Shown: piece after piece, positions 15,882-24,313 of the stretch
Layout of the letters: the number at the start of each line of letters is the position of its first letter
Position numbering within the stretch: the stretch's first letter is position 1
NCBI GenBank assembly: GCA_014378105.1
Contig: JACMOI010000028.1
Coordinates: forward strand, 1 to 39,890
Direction of reading: 5' to 3'
DNA from: Pseudopedobacter sp.
GTDB taxonomy: Bacteria; Bacteroidota; Bacteroidia; Sphingobacteriales; Sphingobacteriaceae
Length of the DNA: 39,890 nucleotides
The notes under the pieces: model-generated
Seen by the model: only the letters and a program-made list of their open reading frames with translations
Told to the model about the DNA's origin: nothing
Database searches by the model: none
Made by a program: the position numbers and the translations under genes

Positions 15882-18473
15882 ATGCCCAATCAAAATAAAG
15901 GAGTCAGTTTCAATTGGATTTTAAAAATGGCTTGGCGAGATAGTCGCAAAAACAGGTCTCGCTTATTGCTGTTTATTTCTTCCATAGTTTTAGGAATAGC
16001 TGCTTTAGTAGCCGTTTATTCTTTTAGGGATAATCTGGAAAAAGACATTGATAACCAGGCAAAATCTCTAGCCGGAGCGGATTTAATTCTGGATAGCCGC
16101 AATGCACCCGAAAAGGAAATGCAAACCCTGCTTGATACTTTGGGCGAGGAGCGAAGTACCGAAAGAAGCTTTGCTTCTATGATTTATTTTATAAAAAATC
16201 AAGGTAGCCGTTTGGTCCAGGTTAGGGCTTTGGAAGGTAAATATCCATATTACGGAACATTAGAAACCAAGCCTTTAAATGCAGGTAAAGATTTTCAAAA
16301 TGGCAGAACGGCTTTGGTTGATAAAACCCTAATGCTGCAGTACGAAGCAAATGTTGGAGACTCCATAAAAATAGGTGCACTTAATTTTAAAATTGAAGGT
16401 GCATTAATAGAAGCGCCGGGGCAAACTGGCATTACTTCTTCTATTGCTCCAGTAGTTTACATTCCCTTAAAGTATCTTAAAGAAACAGGTCTTACTAAAA
16501 TTGGTAGTCGAATTCAGTATAAATATTATTACAAGTTTAGCCGAACTTCAATAGTTGACCAACTCGTTAAAAAGATAGAGCCTCAGCTAAAAAAAGCTGA
16601 TTACGACTACGAAACAATCGCTTCAACCAAAGAAAACACAGGACGCTCTTTTAGAGATTTAAGTCGTTTTTTAGCCTTAGCGGGATTCATTGCTTTGTTG
16701 CTGGGTTGTATTGGCGTAGGAAGCGCCATTAATGTTTATATAAAAGAGAAATTAAGCGCTATCGCTACATTGCGTTGTTTGGGTGTAAAAGCAAAAGATG
16801 CTTTTCTGATATTTTTAGTGCAGATTTTCTTTTTAGGATTGATTGGCGCAATCTTAGGAACAGCTCTGGGAACTGCCGTTCAATTTATACTTCCGGCAGT
16901 CCTTAAAGATTTTTTACCCGTTGCAATAACTATTCAGCTTTCATGCCCTGCAATTTTACAGGGGATAAGTTTAGGAGTCATTATCTCCGTATTATTTGCC
17001 TTGCCTTCGTTGTTAAGCGTTCGCAAGATATCCCCATTAAATGCTTTAAGAGCCTCTTACGAAGCACCTGAAAATGGGGTTGATCCTTTGAAATGGTTGG
17101 TTTACGGATTGATTGTTTTGTTTGTTTTCGGATTTACTTATTTGCAAATGAACCGCTGGACACAAGCCATAGCTTTTACCGGAAGTATTGTAATCGCTTT
17201 CCTGTTGCTTTTTGCGATTTCTAGATTATTAATGTGGCTAGTCAGAAAATCAATTCCCAGTTCCATGGGTTATTTATGGCGACAAGGTTTTGCCAATCTT
17301 TATCGGCCACAGAATCAAACCTTGATGCTAACCGTGTCTATCGGCTTATCCACTGCTTTCATCGGTACTTTATTTTTTATTCAAGGTATTTTAATTAAAA
17401 GCGTGACCTTATCATCTGGTAAAAACCAACCTAATATGGTTTTATTTGATATCCAAAGTAACCAAGAAGCAGCCGTTGCAAAGCTCACTAAAGATTATCA
17501 TTTACAAGTTATGGCGCAAGTTCCTGTGGTTACTGTAAGGATAGCATCCATTAATGGTAAATCTGCAGAAGATTTGGCTAAAGCCGATAGTTTATTGAAT
17601 GCAAAAAATGGAGACAAAGAAAAAATAGAAACCAAAGGACCTTCTCAAAGCGCTTTTCGGAATGAATTAAGAGTGACTTTTCAGGATACTTTAACATCCG
17701 CGGAAAAAATTACCGAAGGTAAATGGGAAGGAAAGGTGGCTAAACCTAACGACCCTGTTTATGTTTCTATTGAAGAAAATTATGCAGCAAGATTAGGAGT
17801 TAAAATTGGAGATAAAATCACCTTTGATGTTCAAGGATTACCAATTTCTACAGTTGTGGGGAGTTTTAGAGCTGTTAATTGGAATAGAATGCAAACTAAT
17901 TTTAGGATAGTTTTCCCAACTGGAGTGTTAGAAGAAGCGCCACAGTTTCATGTGTTGATGACGCATGTGCCCAACCAACAAGTTTCTGCAAAATATCAGG
18001 GAGCCGTAGTACGCACTTTCCCAAATGTTTCCATGATTGATTTAGGCTTAATCTTAAAAGTATTAGATCAGCTACTTTCAAAAATTGGATTTGTGATCCG
18101 TTTTATGGCAGCATTTAGCATGGCAACAGGTTGGATCGTTTTAATTGCATCCGTTCTTACCAGTAAAAATCAACGACTAAAAGAAAGTATACTTTTAAGA
18201 ACGCTTGGAGCAAGTAGAAAACAAATTCTTACCATTAATGCCTTTGAGTATCTATTTCTAGGTGCCATTGCTAGTGGGACAGGTTTAATTTTGGCTTTAG
18301 CAGGAAGTTGGGCATTGGCGCAATTTAGCTTCGAAAGTACTTTTTCACCAACTATTTTACCAATTGTATTACTATTTGTCATCATCACCCTATTGGTAAC
18401 CGCTACAGGAGTTTTTAGTAGTCGAAAAGTACTGAACAGACCACCACTAGAAATTTTGAGGGAAGAAACTTAG
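15882..18473 (+). CDS. ybbP: FtsX-like ABC transporter permease, YbbP-like
   Basis: 863 aa. The N-terminus MAWRDSRKNRSRLLLFISS is the usual start of YbbP-type permeases. One helix near residues 28-45 is followed by a large periplasmic domain and a first FtsX core at about 265-385 (IALLLGCIGVGSAINVYIKE, YIKEKLSAIATLRCLGVKA). Central helices lie at about 405-450, a second periplasmic domain follows, and a C-terminal FtsX core lies at about 735-860 (LKESILLRTLGASRKQIL, ending RPPLEILREE). The double-core length of 860 or so residues is typical for YbbP. It pairs with the ATPase just upstream. Its end lies 12 bp from the convergent trhO stop, with no obvious terminator between. Confidence 0.92.
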   Translation: MPNQNKGVSFNWILKMAWRDSRKNRSRLLLFISSIVLGIAALVAVYSFRDNLEKDIDNQAKSLAGADLILDSRNAPEKEMQTLLDTLGEERSTERSFASMIYFIKNQGSRLVQVRALEGKYPYYGTLETKPLNAGKDFQNGRTALVDKTLMLQYEANVGDSIKIGALNFKIEGALIEAPGQTGITSSIAPVVYIPLKYLKETGLTKIGSRIQYKYYYKFSRTSIVDQLVKKIEPQLKKADYDYETIASTKENTGRSFRDLSRFLALAGFIALLLGCIGVGSAINVYIKEKLSAIATLRCLGVKAKDAFLIFLVQIFFLGLIGAILGTALGTAVQFILPAVLKDFLPVAITIQLSCPAILQGISLGVIISVLFALPSLLSVRKISPLNALRASYEAPENGVDPLKWLVYGLIVLFVFGFTYLQMNRWTQAIAFTGSIVIAFLLLFAISRLLMWLVRKSIPSSMGYLWRQGFANLYRPQNQTLMLTVSIGLSTAFIGTLFFIQGILIKSVTLSSGKNQPNMVLFDIQSNQEAAVAKLTKDYHLQVMAQVPVVTVRIASINGKSAEDLAKADSLLNAKNGDKEKIETKGPSQSAFRNELRVTFQDTLTSAEKITEGKWEGKVAKPNDPVYVSIEENYAARLGVKIGDKITFDVQGLPISTVVGSFRAVNWNRMQTNFRIVFPTGVLEEAPQFHVLMTHVPNQQVSAKYQGAVVRTFPNVSMIDLGLILKVLDQLLSKIGFVIRFMAAFSMATGWIVLIASVLTSKNQRLKESILLRTLGASRKQILTINAFEYLFLGAIASGTGLILALAGSWALAQFSFESTFSPTILPIVLLFVIITLLVTATGVFSSRKVLNRPPLEILREET

Positions 18474-18485
18474 GGAATGGAAGAG

Positions 18486-19418
18486 CTACTTCACCGCAAC
18501 AGGCTGTGGAACCTTCACATAATATCCCGTTCCATCATAAGGTCGCTTTCGAGGATGCTCTTGACAAGCCACAGAACATGCGCCGTCTAGTGCTTCACCA
18601 CATTCATCACACTGGTTAAAATGCACATTACATTTTGGATTGGCACAGTTGATCATTTTAGTTGTTGTTTTGCCACAATTCCCACAAACAGAAATCACTT
18701 TCGGATTCACCTTATTCACATCCACCGATAAACGGTTATCAAAAACATAACATTTCCCTTCAAAATCTTTTCCGTCTGCTTCTTTACCGTATTTGATGAT
18801 GCCCCCATGTAATTGGTAAACATCTTTAAAACCCTCTTTTAACAATAATGCAGATGCTTTTTCACACTTAATTCCACCTGTACAATAAGTCAGCACTTTT
18901 TTATCCTTGTACTGTGCCAACTCATTAATCATAGCCGGGAAATCCCTGAAATTCTCAATATCCAACGTCACGGCATTTTTAAATTTGCCCATGCGGTGCT
19001 CATAATTAGAGCGGACATCTAAAATCACCACATCTTCTTGGTCAATCATTTCTGCAAATTCCTTTGGTTCCAAATGTTTCCCGGTTTCTTTAGTAGGGTC
19101 TATATAAGAAGGATCCTTTAAGCCGGAATAAACAATCTCTGTTTTATAACGGCAGTGAATTTTTATAAAAGACGGCTTATCTACCTCATCAATTTTAAAC
19201 TCGGTAGCATTAAAACGACCATCCGCATAAATATAATTCATATAGGCTTTACAAGCTTCTGGCGTACCCGAAACTGTACCGTTTAAACCTTCATCCGCAA
19301 CAATAATACGGCCGGTTAACCTTATAGATTTACAAAATTTTAAGTGATCTGCAGCGTATTGCTCCCCATCCTGGATGTGGCTATAGCAATAATAAAGAAG
19401 TGTCTGATATGCTTTCAT
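18486..19418 (-). CDS. trhO: tRNA uridine(34) hydroxylase, rhodanese-related TrhO (YceA)
   Basis: 310 aa. An N-terminal UPF0176 acylphosphatase-like domain (IIVADEGLNGTVSGT, residues about 38-52) is followed by a rhodanese domain at about 120-215 (VVILDVRSNYEHRMGKF) with the active-site loop LTYCTGGIKCEKA, catalytic Cys179. A Cys-rich tail at about 243-290 (CGNCGK, CANPKC, CDECGE, CSVAC) probably binds zinc. TrhO makes 5-hydroxyuridine at position 34 of tRNAs independently of prephenate, by an oxygen-dependent route. It is a single gene with its own promoter-like box upstream. Identification is firm at family level. Confidence 0.94.
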   Translation of the reverse strand: MKAYQTLLYYCYSHIQDGEQYAADHLKFCKSIRLTGRIIVADEGLNGTVSGTPEACKAYMNYIYADGRFNATEFKIDEVDKPSFIKIHCRYKTEIVYSGLKDPSYIDPTKETGKHLEPKEFAEMIDQEDVVILDVRSNYEHRMGKFKNAVTLDIENFRDFPAMINELAQYKDKKVLTYCTGGIKCEKASALLLKEGFKDVYQLHGGIIKYGKEADGKDFEGKCYVFDNRLSVDVNKVNPKVISVCGNCGKTTTKMINCANPKCNVHFNQCDECGEALDGACSVACQEHPRKRPYDGTGYYVKVPQPVAVK

Positions 19419-19457
19419 TGTTCATTAATACTGCTGTAAACAGTGTGAAATGAACTG

Positions 19458-19465
19458 CAAAGATA
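19458..19465 (-). promoter_or_regulatory. Bacteroidota-type -7 box for trhO
   Basis: On the minus strand this reads TATCTTTG, a match to the TAnnTTTG -7 consensus, followed by CA as is common. It lies 39 bp upstream of the trhO ATG. No convincing TTTG -33 box was found at the usual distance. Confidence 0.55.
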
Positions 19466-19523
19466 TAAAATTTTAAGATTTTGAAAAGTAAGGTTTAGTG
19501 CTTTGTGGGTTTGGGTAGTCTGG

Positions 19524-19541
19524 TCCCGATAGCTATCGGGA
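19524..19541. repeat. 18-bp perfect palindrome, probable interspersed repeat
   Basis: TCCCGATAGCTATCGGGA reads the same on both strands. It is followed by TCTATCGCTTCGCTGAGGAC, not by a U-tract, so it is not a clear terminator. The core resembles a palindrome common between genes in Bacteroidota genomes, from memory. No second copy of the full 18-mer was noticed in this window; the kbl terminator at 33179-33206 shares the TCCCGA/TCGGGA ends. Confidence 0.6.
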
Positions 19542-19751
19542 TCTATCGCTTCGCTGAGGACTTTTCATTGCAATCCAGTTTATTTAAGTTGGGTCTTTGC
19601 GGCTATTAATGTTTAGTTCTGTGAAGACACAGACTGAGGAGCAAAAGGAGACCTTATTCGAAAAGAAAATATCTCTCTTGCAACCTTTTGAGGTAATTTA
19701 CCATCTTAATTAAAATATCGATCCAAATTTTAGTCAAAAACCTCCTCAAAC

Positions 19752-20198
19752 ATGGCTCAAACAAATACTGAAAAGCAGTTTCAAAATTTCGAAGTAAATA
19801 TCAAGATCAAATTAGCGGCTTTATGGGCATCCGTTACCTTTTGCTACTTATATGGTGATTATTTTGAGTTATATATTCCCCAAAAAACCGCTAGTTTAGT
19901 TAGTGGAAATCATCTTTTAAATAGTCCTGAAAAATTATTTTTTGCAGCTTTCTTATTAGCAATACCAGCAATAATGGTATTTCTGTCAGTTTTATTAAAT
20001 CCGAAAATGAATAGAATTTTAAACTTGATTATAGGATCTTTCTTTACGCTAATCATGGTTTTAATTGGAATAACCTCTTTTGAAACTTGGCGAGCTTTTT
20101 ATGTGTTTTACGCTTTCTTAGAATCTATCATTACCATCCTCATAGTTTGGACTGCTTTAAAATGGCCTCTTCAATCAGAAAACACAATACTCAAATAA
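19752..20198 (+). CDS. Small four-helix membrane protein, DUF6326-like
   Basis: 148 aa with a polar start and four hydrophobic helices: about 20-40 (LAALWASVTFCYLYGDYFEL), 62-84 (LFFAAFLLAIPAIMVFLSV), 90-112 (LNLIIGSFFTLIMVLIG) and 118-138 (FYVFYAFLESIITILIVW). The GDYFELYIP motif after the first helix recalls DUF6326 proteins; that is from memory. No function is known. The next gene begins 5 bp after its stop, so the two are likely co-transcribed. It is the first gene of a plus-strand run of short genes reaching about 21918. Confidence 0.75.
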   Translation: MAQTNTEKQFQNFEVNIKIKLAALWASVTFCYLYGDYFELYIPQKTASLVSGNHLLNSPEKLFFAAFLLAIPAIMVFLSVLLNPKMNRILNLIIGSFFTLIMVLIGITSFETWRAFYVFYAFLESIITILIVWTALKWPLQSENTILK

Positions 20199-20203
20199 TA
20201 GAT

Positions 20204-20902
20204 ATGGAAAAATCTTTCTCCAATAAAATCACCGCAAGATTTGCCGGGTTTATATATTTAATCGTAGTACTAACTGGGATTTTTAGTTTAATGTATGTTC
20301 CCAATAAATTGATTGTTGATGACAATGCATCCTTAACATTTCAAAATATTAGTCACTCCGAATCACTTTTTCGATATGGAATTGTAGCGGGATTAATTTG
20401 CTACACTGCCTTTCTTTTTTTGCCGCTGGTTTTGTATAACTTATTAAGTTCGGTAAATCAAAACTTTGCTAAGCTGATGGTTATTTTGGCAGTGATTAGC
20501 GTACCTATGTACTTTATCAATGCTCAAAATCAATTTACTGTTCTTTCACTAGTGAATGGTTCTCAGTTTTTAAAAGGTTTTTCCTTTGAGCAAACGCAAG
20601 CTATGGCGCTATTTTATCTAAATCAGTATGACAATGGAATGCGGGTAATTCATATATTTTCGGGCCTGTGGTTATTCCCTTTTGGTTATTTAGTTTATCA
20701 CTCTAATCTTTTGCCAAAAATATTCGGAGTGCTTTTAATGCTAGGTTGCTTTGGTTACCTTATTAATTTTTTTGGGAGCACTTTATTTACGAATTATAGT
20801 AGCTCAGGTATTGGATTTTATATTAGCTTGCCAGCAAGTTTAGGCGAAATCGGTATTTGTTTATGGCTGTTGATGGTGGGTTGCAGGCAGAATAAACAAT
20901 AA
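20204..20902 (+). CDS. DUF4386-family membrane protein
   Basis: 232 aa from the ATG at 20204. Upstream in-frame ATGs exist back to 20087, but they would overlap the preceding gene by over 100 bp and add a non-hydrophobic leader. MEKSFSNKITARFAGFIYLIVVLTG is the usual beginning of DUF4386 proteins. About six membrane helices follow, with the family's NLLSSVNQNFAKLMVILAVIS region and a GLWLFPFGYLVYHSNLLPK motif near residues 160-180. Function is unknown. It lies 5 bp after the DUF6326-like gene, and pairing of two small membrane proteins hints at a shared role, which is inference only. Confidence 0.85.
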   Translation: MEKSFSNKITARFAGFIYLIVVLTGIFSLMYVPNKLIVDDNASLTFQNISHSESLFRYGIVAGLICYTAFLFLPLVLYNLLSSVNQNFAKLMVILAVISVPMYFINAQNQFTVLSLVNGSQFLKGFSFEQTQAMALFYLNQYDNGMRVIHIFSGLWLFPFGYLVYHSNLLPKIFGVLLMLGCFGYLINFFGSTLFTNYSSSGIGFYISLPASLGEIGICLWLLMVGCRQNKQ

Positions 20903-20933
20903 AAATTTAATCTTAAATCATATTTTAACAATA

Positions 20934-21161
20934 ATGAACAAATCCATCTGCCAAAAAATAATTGACGTCTACAATCACAAAATAGCTATTAAAGGTGAAA
21001 ATGTAGGTTTATCTTTTTATGCTTTTTTTGCCAATAAAAATGATGATCCAAAGCTATTAATGGAAGTAGCCGAATGGTGGATTAGCAAGCACCAATTAGA
21101 TCATTTTGAAAAAGCTATTAAAATAAAAGAAATGGTCATTACGGAAATGGATAAAGCTTAA
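20934..21161 (+). CDS. 75-aa conserved hypothetical protein (DUF6500-like)
   Basis: Soluble, 75 aa, rich in Lys and Glu. It contains KGENVGLSFYAFFANKNDD and a Trp-rich WWISKH motif, and is probably all-helical. I recall a DUF6500 family with the same GENVG.SFYAFFAN pattern, so it is probably a real conserved gene and not chance, but its function is unknown. It lies 31 bp after the DUF4386 gene and 18 bp before the cupin gene on the same strand. Confidence 0.75.
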   Translation: MNKSICQKIIDVYNHKIAIKGENVGLSFYAFFANKNDDPKLLMEVAEWWISKHQLDHFEKAIKIKEMVITEMDKA

Positions 21162-21179
21162 ACCAAAAATAATCATCAC

Positions 21180-21521
21180 ATGGAAAAAATTCCATTTCAA
21201 ACCATTGACTGGTCAGCTATAGAGAAAGTGGCGTATAAAGGAGAGAAAGGAAATTCTTTTTGGCAAACCATTCAGATTGGAGGTTTACGTATCCGCATTG
21301 TTGAATATTCTACAAATTACCTCGCCGACCATTGGTGTAAAAAAGGACACCTCATTTATTGTTTAGACGGTGAATTTGAAAGCGAACTTGAAAATGCTGA
21401 GACTGTAAAACTGACTAAAGGAATGTCTTATATCGTTTCGGATAACGAGAGTTCACACCGTTCTACCTCTATCAATGGAACAAAACTATTGATCATTGAT
21501 GGAGATTTTTTGAATTTATAA
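21180..21521 (+). CDS. DHCW-motif cupin-fold protein
   Basis: 113 aa, a single beta-barrel cupin domain. The ADHWCKKGHLIYCLDGEFE segment (Asp50, His51, Cys53, His57) carries the first cupin motif and agrees with the 'DHCW motif cupin fold' group; the second motif lies around VSDNESSHRS. Cupins of this size are often metal-binding, with enzyme or sensing roles; none can be assigned here. Short spacing to both neighbours suggests a shared transcript with 20934-21918. Confidence 0.8.
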   Translation: MEKIPFQTIDWSAIEKVAYKGEKGNSFWQTIQIGGLRIRIVEYSTNYLADHWCKKGHLIYCLDGEFESELENAETVKLTKGMSYIVSDNESSHRSTSINGTKLLIIDGDFLNL

Positions 21522-21555
21522 ATTCATCCAACAAAAAAACCTAAATTTATCCTTT

Positions 21556-21918
21556 ATGAGATCTCAAATCAAATCCCTTCGTCCGTTTATTGGCGCCAAA
21601 AACTTTGAAGAATCCCGAAATTTTTATCAGGATTTGGGTTTCCAAGAAACTGTTTTGAGTGCAAATATGTCGGTTTTCAAACTAGGAGATGTAGCATTTT
21701 ACCTTCAAAATGCTTATGTAAAAGATTGGGTGGATAACTCCATGGTTTTTTTAGAAGTAGCAGATTTGGATACATATTTGAATCAACTAATAACTTTAGA
21801 TTTGAGCACAAAATACAAAAGCATTAAAATTACCCCAACCAAAAATTACGATTGGGGGAAAGAATGTTTCCTTCATGACCCTTCTGGAATTCTTTGGCAT
21901 ATAGGCGAGTTTATCTAA
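21556..21918 (+). CDS. VOC-superfamily (glyoxalase/bleomycin resistance-like) protein
   Basis: 120 aa, with one pair of beta-alpha-beta-beta-beta units: FIGAKNFEESRNFYQDLGF at residues about 12-30, a central SVFKLGDVAFYLQ strand set, and a C-terminal ECFLHDPSGILWHIGEF, where the DPSG..WHIGE pattern is typical of VOC proteins. Members bind metals or small molecules and include glyoxalases, dioxygenases and resistance proteins. The substrate cannot be read from sequence. It is the last gene of the 19752-21918 run. Confidence 0.85.
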   Translation: MRSQIKSLRPFIGAKNFEESRNFYQDLGFQETVLSANMSVFKLGDVAFYLQNAYVKDWVDNSMVFLEVADLDTYLNQLITLDLSTKYKSIKITPTKNYDWGKECFLHDPSGILWHIGEFI

Positions 21919-22022
21919 ATGCAAAAAGACTTCAATAAATACAAAATAAATATTGCTTATAACTGTTTAATATAAAAACAAAAAATACCTCAGCAGGGTT
22001 AGATAAACAAACCTTTTTAATC

Positions 22023-22247
22023 ATGAAAACTAATTTCTTAAAACTAAGCTTCTTATTTGCCTCTATCGGATTATTGATAACATCTTGCACCTCAGATCCA
22101 AATTCAGGACTTTTTGCAGATACAAGTACAAAAAGTCCTTCACCCTATGCTTCCACTCAGGCTGCCATTTACACTACTCCAAATAGTTATTCCTTAAAAG
22201 ACACCTTAGCTAAATACAATACTCCCGTACAAGACAGTACTAAGTAA
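22023..22247 (+). CDS. Small lipoprotein, function unknown
   Basis: 74 aa. The signal peptide MKTNFLKLSFLFASIGLLIT is followed by SC with Cys22, fitting a lipobox (LITSC). The mature part is about 53 residues, Ser/Thr/Pro-rich with no predicted fold, as in many small Bacteroidota lipoproteins. It stands alone, with 104 bp before and 68 bp after it. No family was recognised. Confidence 0.65.
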   Translation: MKTNFLKLSFLFASIGLLITSCTSDPNSGLFADTSTKSPSPYASTQAAIYTTPNSYSLKDTLAKYNTPVQDSTK

Positions 22248-22315
22248 TACTTAAATTACAACCTAACTTCCAGCCAATCTTTTTTATTTTCTACTTTTAT
22301 TAAAAAAATAGAGAT

Positions 22316-22849
22316 ATGAAAAAGATTGGCTTATTGCTTTCGCTGCTTTGTTTATTGGTTTTATATTCTAAAGCACAAACGATAAATCCTGTAATTAAAG
22401 ATTACGGAAAAGTATTCGAAATTCCTTTTGCGGTCGAAAATCCTGATCCAAAAATCAACTATAAAATTGCTATAGAAGTTGGCGAAAAAATGGCGAGCGA
22501 TAGCACTGTCGATCAACAATTGGATATCATAGCCAGACTTTATAATTCTTTAATTTACGGAGGAGTCCCCCAAGATCATGTTCATATTGCAGTGGTTATT
22601 TATCATACTGCCACTTGGATTACATTAGATGATTTTGCATTTAACAAAAAGTTTGGAAAAGACAATCCAAATACAAAAGCCATAGCCGAAATGGCTGACG
22701 CTGGTATAGATTTTTTTCTATGCGGACAATCGGTAATGGCTGCTAAAATTGATCATGATCATATTAACCCTAGAATTAAAGTGGTTTTATCTCGTCTCAC
22801 TAAAATGAGTACATTAGAGATGCAGGGTTATATCAATTTCCAACTTTAA
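22316..22849 (+). CDS. Secreted DsrE-family-like protein
   Basis: 177 aa. Signal peptide about residues 1-20 (ending YSKAQ). The mature protein reads as a DsrE/DsrF-like Rossmann-type fold: YKIAIEVGEKMA, LYNSLIYGGVPQDHVHIAVVI and ...GIDFFLCGQSVMA, with a single conserved Cys136 in the usual place for this family. Cytoplasmic DsrE-type proteins handle sulfur; the exported versions in Bacteroidota have no settled function. It is followed 6 bp later by a secreted amidohydrolase, so the two are probably one operon. Confidence 0.82.
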   Translation: MKKIGLLLSLLCLLVLYSKAQTINPVIKDYGKVFEIPFAVENPDPKINYKIAIEVGEKMASDSTVDQQLDIIARLYNSLIYGGVPQDHVHIAVVIYHTATWITLDDFAFNKKFGKDNPNTKAIAEMADAGIDFFLCGQSVMAAKIDHDHINPRIKVVLSRLTKMSTLEMQGYINFQL

Positions 22850-22855
22850 CCTGAT

Positions 22856-24259
22856 ATGAAAAAAAAAATCGCTACTCTTTTATTACTTGTTTTGGCTTTA
22901 ACCGCTTGGAAAAATCCAGTAGCAAAAAAATATGATGTCCTCATTACCCATGCCAATATTGTAAATGTAATTACAGGAAAAATACAACCTAATCAGTTTA
23001 TTGCTATAGCTAAAGGTATTATTCAGCAAACTGGCAATATGTCTACTTCCAAATCTATAACGGCTTTAAAAATAATAAATGTTCAAAATAAATATGTGAT
23101 GCCCGGTCTTTGGGATAATCATGTTCACTTTAGAGGGGGTGAAGATTTAGCGCAGGAAAATAAAAATTTCCTGCCTTTATACTTAGCTTATGGGGTTACT
23201 ACGGTAAGAGATTGTGGTGGCGACATTACCAATCACTTATTACAATGGCGAAAAGAAATTACTGATGGCACCTTGGCAGGACCAACTATTTTTACCTCAG
23301 GACCAAAATTAGATGGCGACAAACCTGCTTGGGCAGGCTCTATATCTGTTCTAAATCAAAAAGATGTAATTAAAGCTTTAGACTCTTTACAATCTATCCC
23401 GGCTGATTTTGTGAAGATTTATGACGGCAGCATAACTGCCGAAGCTTATTATGCCATTTTAAAGGAAGCTGCAAAAAGAGGAATGAAAACAACCGGACAT
23501 ATGCCTCTAACTGCAAATATTTTAGATGCTGCAAATTTTGGCTTAAACGGATCTGAACATTTATATTATGTTTTAAAATCTTGCTCGCCCAAAGCTGATA
23601 GCTTAAGCAAGCTAAATATGGGTTATGGGATGATGAGCGAAATTGCCGAAAGTTATGATCCAGCTTTGGCCGAAAAGGTCTACAAGCAATTAGCGAAGAA
23701 ACGATTTTTCGTAACCCCAACACTTTATATTGGGCAAATTTTGGCCCATGTGGCAACTGATGACCACAGTCAAGATCAATTATTACCCTATATTGGAAAA
23801 GGGATTAAAGCGACTTATGCAGGCAGAGTAGCGAGTGCCAAAAGAGCTGCAAAAAGTGCAGCAGGTGATTTTCACAATAAAACGGAAGAGGTTTTTGGTA
23901 AAATGGTAAAACCGATGTATGATGCTGGAATAAATATTTTAGCCGGTTCTGATTGTGGTGCTTTTAACTCATACACTTATCCTGGTGAAGCGATTCATGG
24001 TGAATTAAAAAGATTAGTAAAAGCTGGCCTTACACCCGCCGAAGCATTAAAAACTTCATTTATTAATGGTCCTAAATTTTTCGATAAATCTGCCATTTAC
24101 GGTAGCATAGCCAAAGGGAAAATAGCAGATCTTTTAATTTTGGATGCCAATCCACTGGTGAAGATTGAAAATATAGATCAGGTGAATACCGTAATTGCTA
24201 AAGGAAAAGTTTATCCAAAAAACAAATTAGATAAGATGTTAGCCGCTGTGAAAAATTAG
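22856..24259 (+). CDS. Amidohydrolase-family protein (imidazolonepropionase/prolidase-like), exported
   Basis: 467 aa. The N-terminus MKKKIATLLLLVLALTAW is signal-like. The amidohydrolase barrel has VMPGLWDNHVHF with the metal pair His89/His91, FVKIYDG with Lys187 as the probable bridging lysine, His215 in TTGHMP, His235 in GSEHLY, and Asp366 in AGSDCGAF. It ends with the usual composite beta-sandwich (GSIAKGKIADLLILDANPL). This is the exported group related to Xaa-Pro and Xaa-Arg dipeptidases. Together with the M42-type peptidase that follows 54 bp later, this suggests extracytoplasmic peptide breakdown. Exact substrate unknown. Confidence 0.9.
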   Translation: MKKKIATLLLLVLALTAWKNPVAKKYDVLITHANIVNVITGKIQPNQFIAIAKGIIQQTGNMSTSKSITALKIINVQNKYVMPGLWDNHVHFRGGEDLAQENKNFLPLYLAYGVTTVRDCGGDITNHLLQWRKEITDGTLAGPTIFTSGPKLDGDKPAWAGSISVLNQKDVIKALDSLQSIPADFVKIYDGSITAEAYYAILKEAAKRGMKTTGHMPLTANILDAANFGLNGSEHLYYVLKSCSPKADSLSKLNMGYGMMSEIAESYDPALAEKVYKQLAKKRFFVTPTLYIGQILAHVATDDHSQDQLLPYIGKGIKATYAGRVASAKRAAKSAAGDFHNKTEEVFGKMVKPMYDAGINILAGSDCGAFNSYTYPGEAIHGELKRLVKAGLTPAEALKTSFINGPKFFDKSAIYGSIAKGKIADLLILDANPLVKIENIDQVNTVIAKGKVYPKNKLDKMLAAVKN

Positions 24260-24313
24260 TTTTTTAATTAAATGAGAACTTCCCTTTAAAATATCCAAAA
24301 CCATACTTTAAAA

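Larger units (their letters stand above)
19419..19751. other. 333-bp stretch without genes
   Basis: No ORF with codon structure was seen on either strand. It contains the trhO promoter region, an 18-bp perfect palindrome at 19524-19541, and a short hairpin TCTGTG-AAGA-CACAGA at about 19618-19633. The middle part is more GC-rich than the flanks and may be a decayed interspersed repeat. Confidence 0.6.

Noticed and set aside
19524-19541. The 18-bp palindrome as a terminator for trhO or its neighbour
   Set aside because: It is upstream of trhO, 3-kb-scale distant from any plus-strand gene end that needs stopping, and has no T-tract.
20087-20203. Longer start for the DUF4386 protein
   Set aside because: It would overlap the upstream gene by more than 100 bp, and the added residues do not resemble the family start, which begins at MEKSFSNK.
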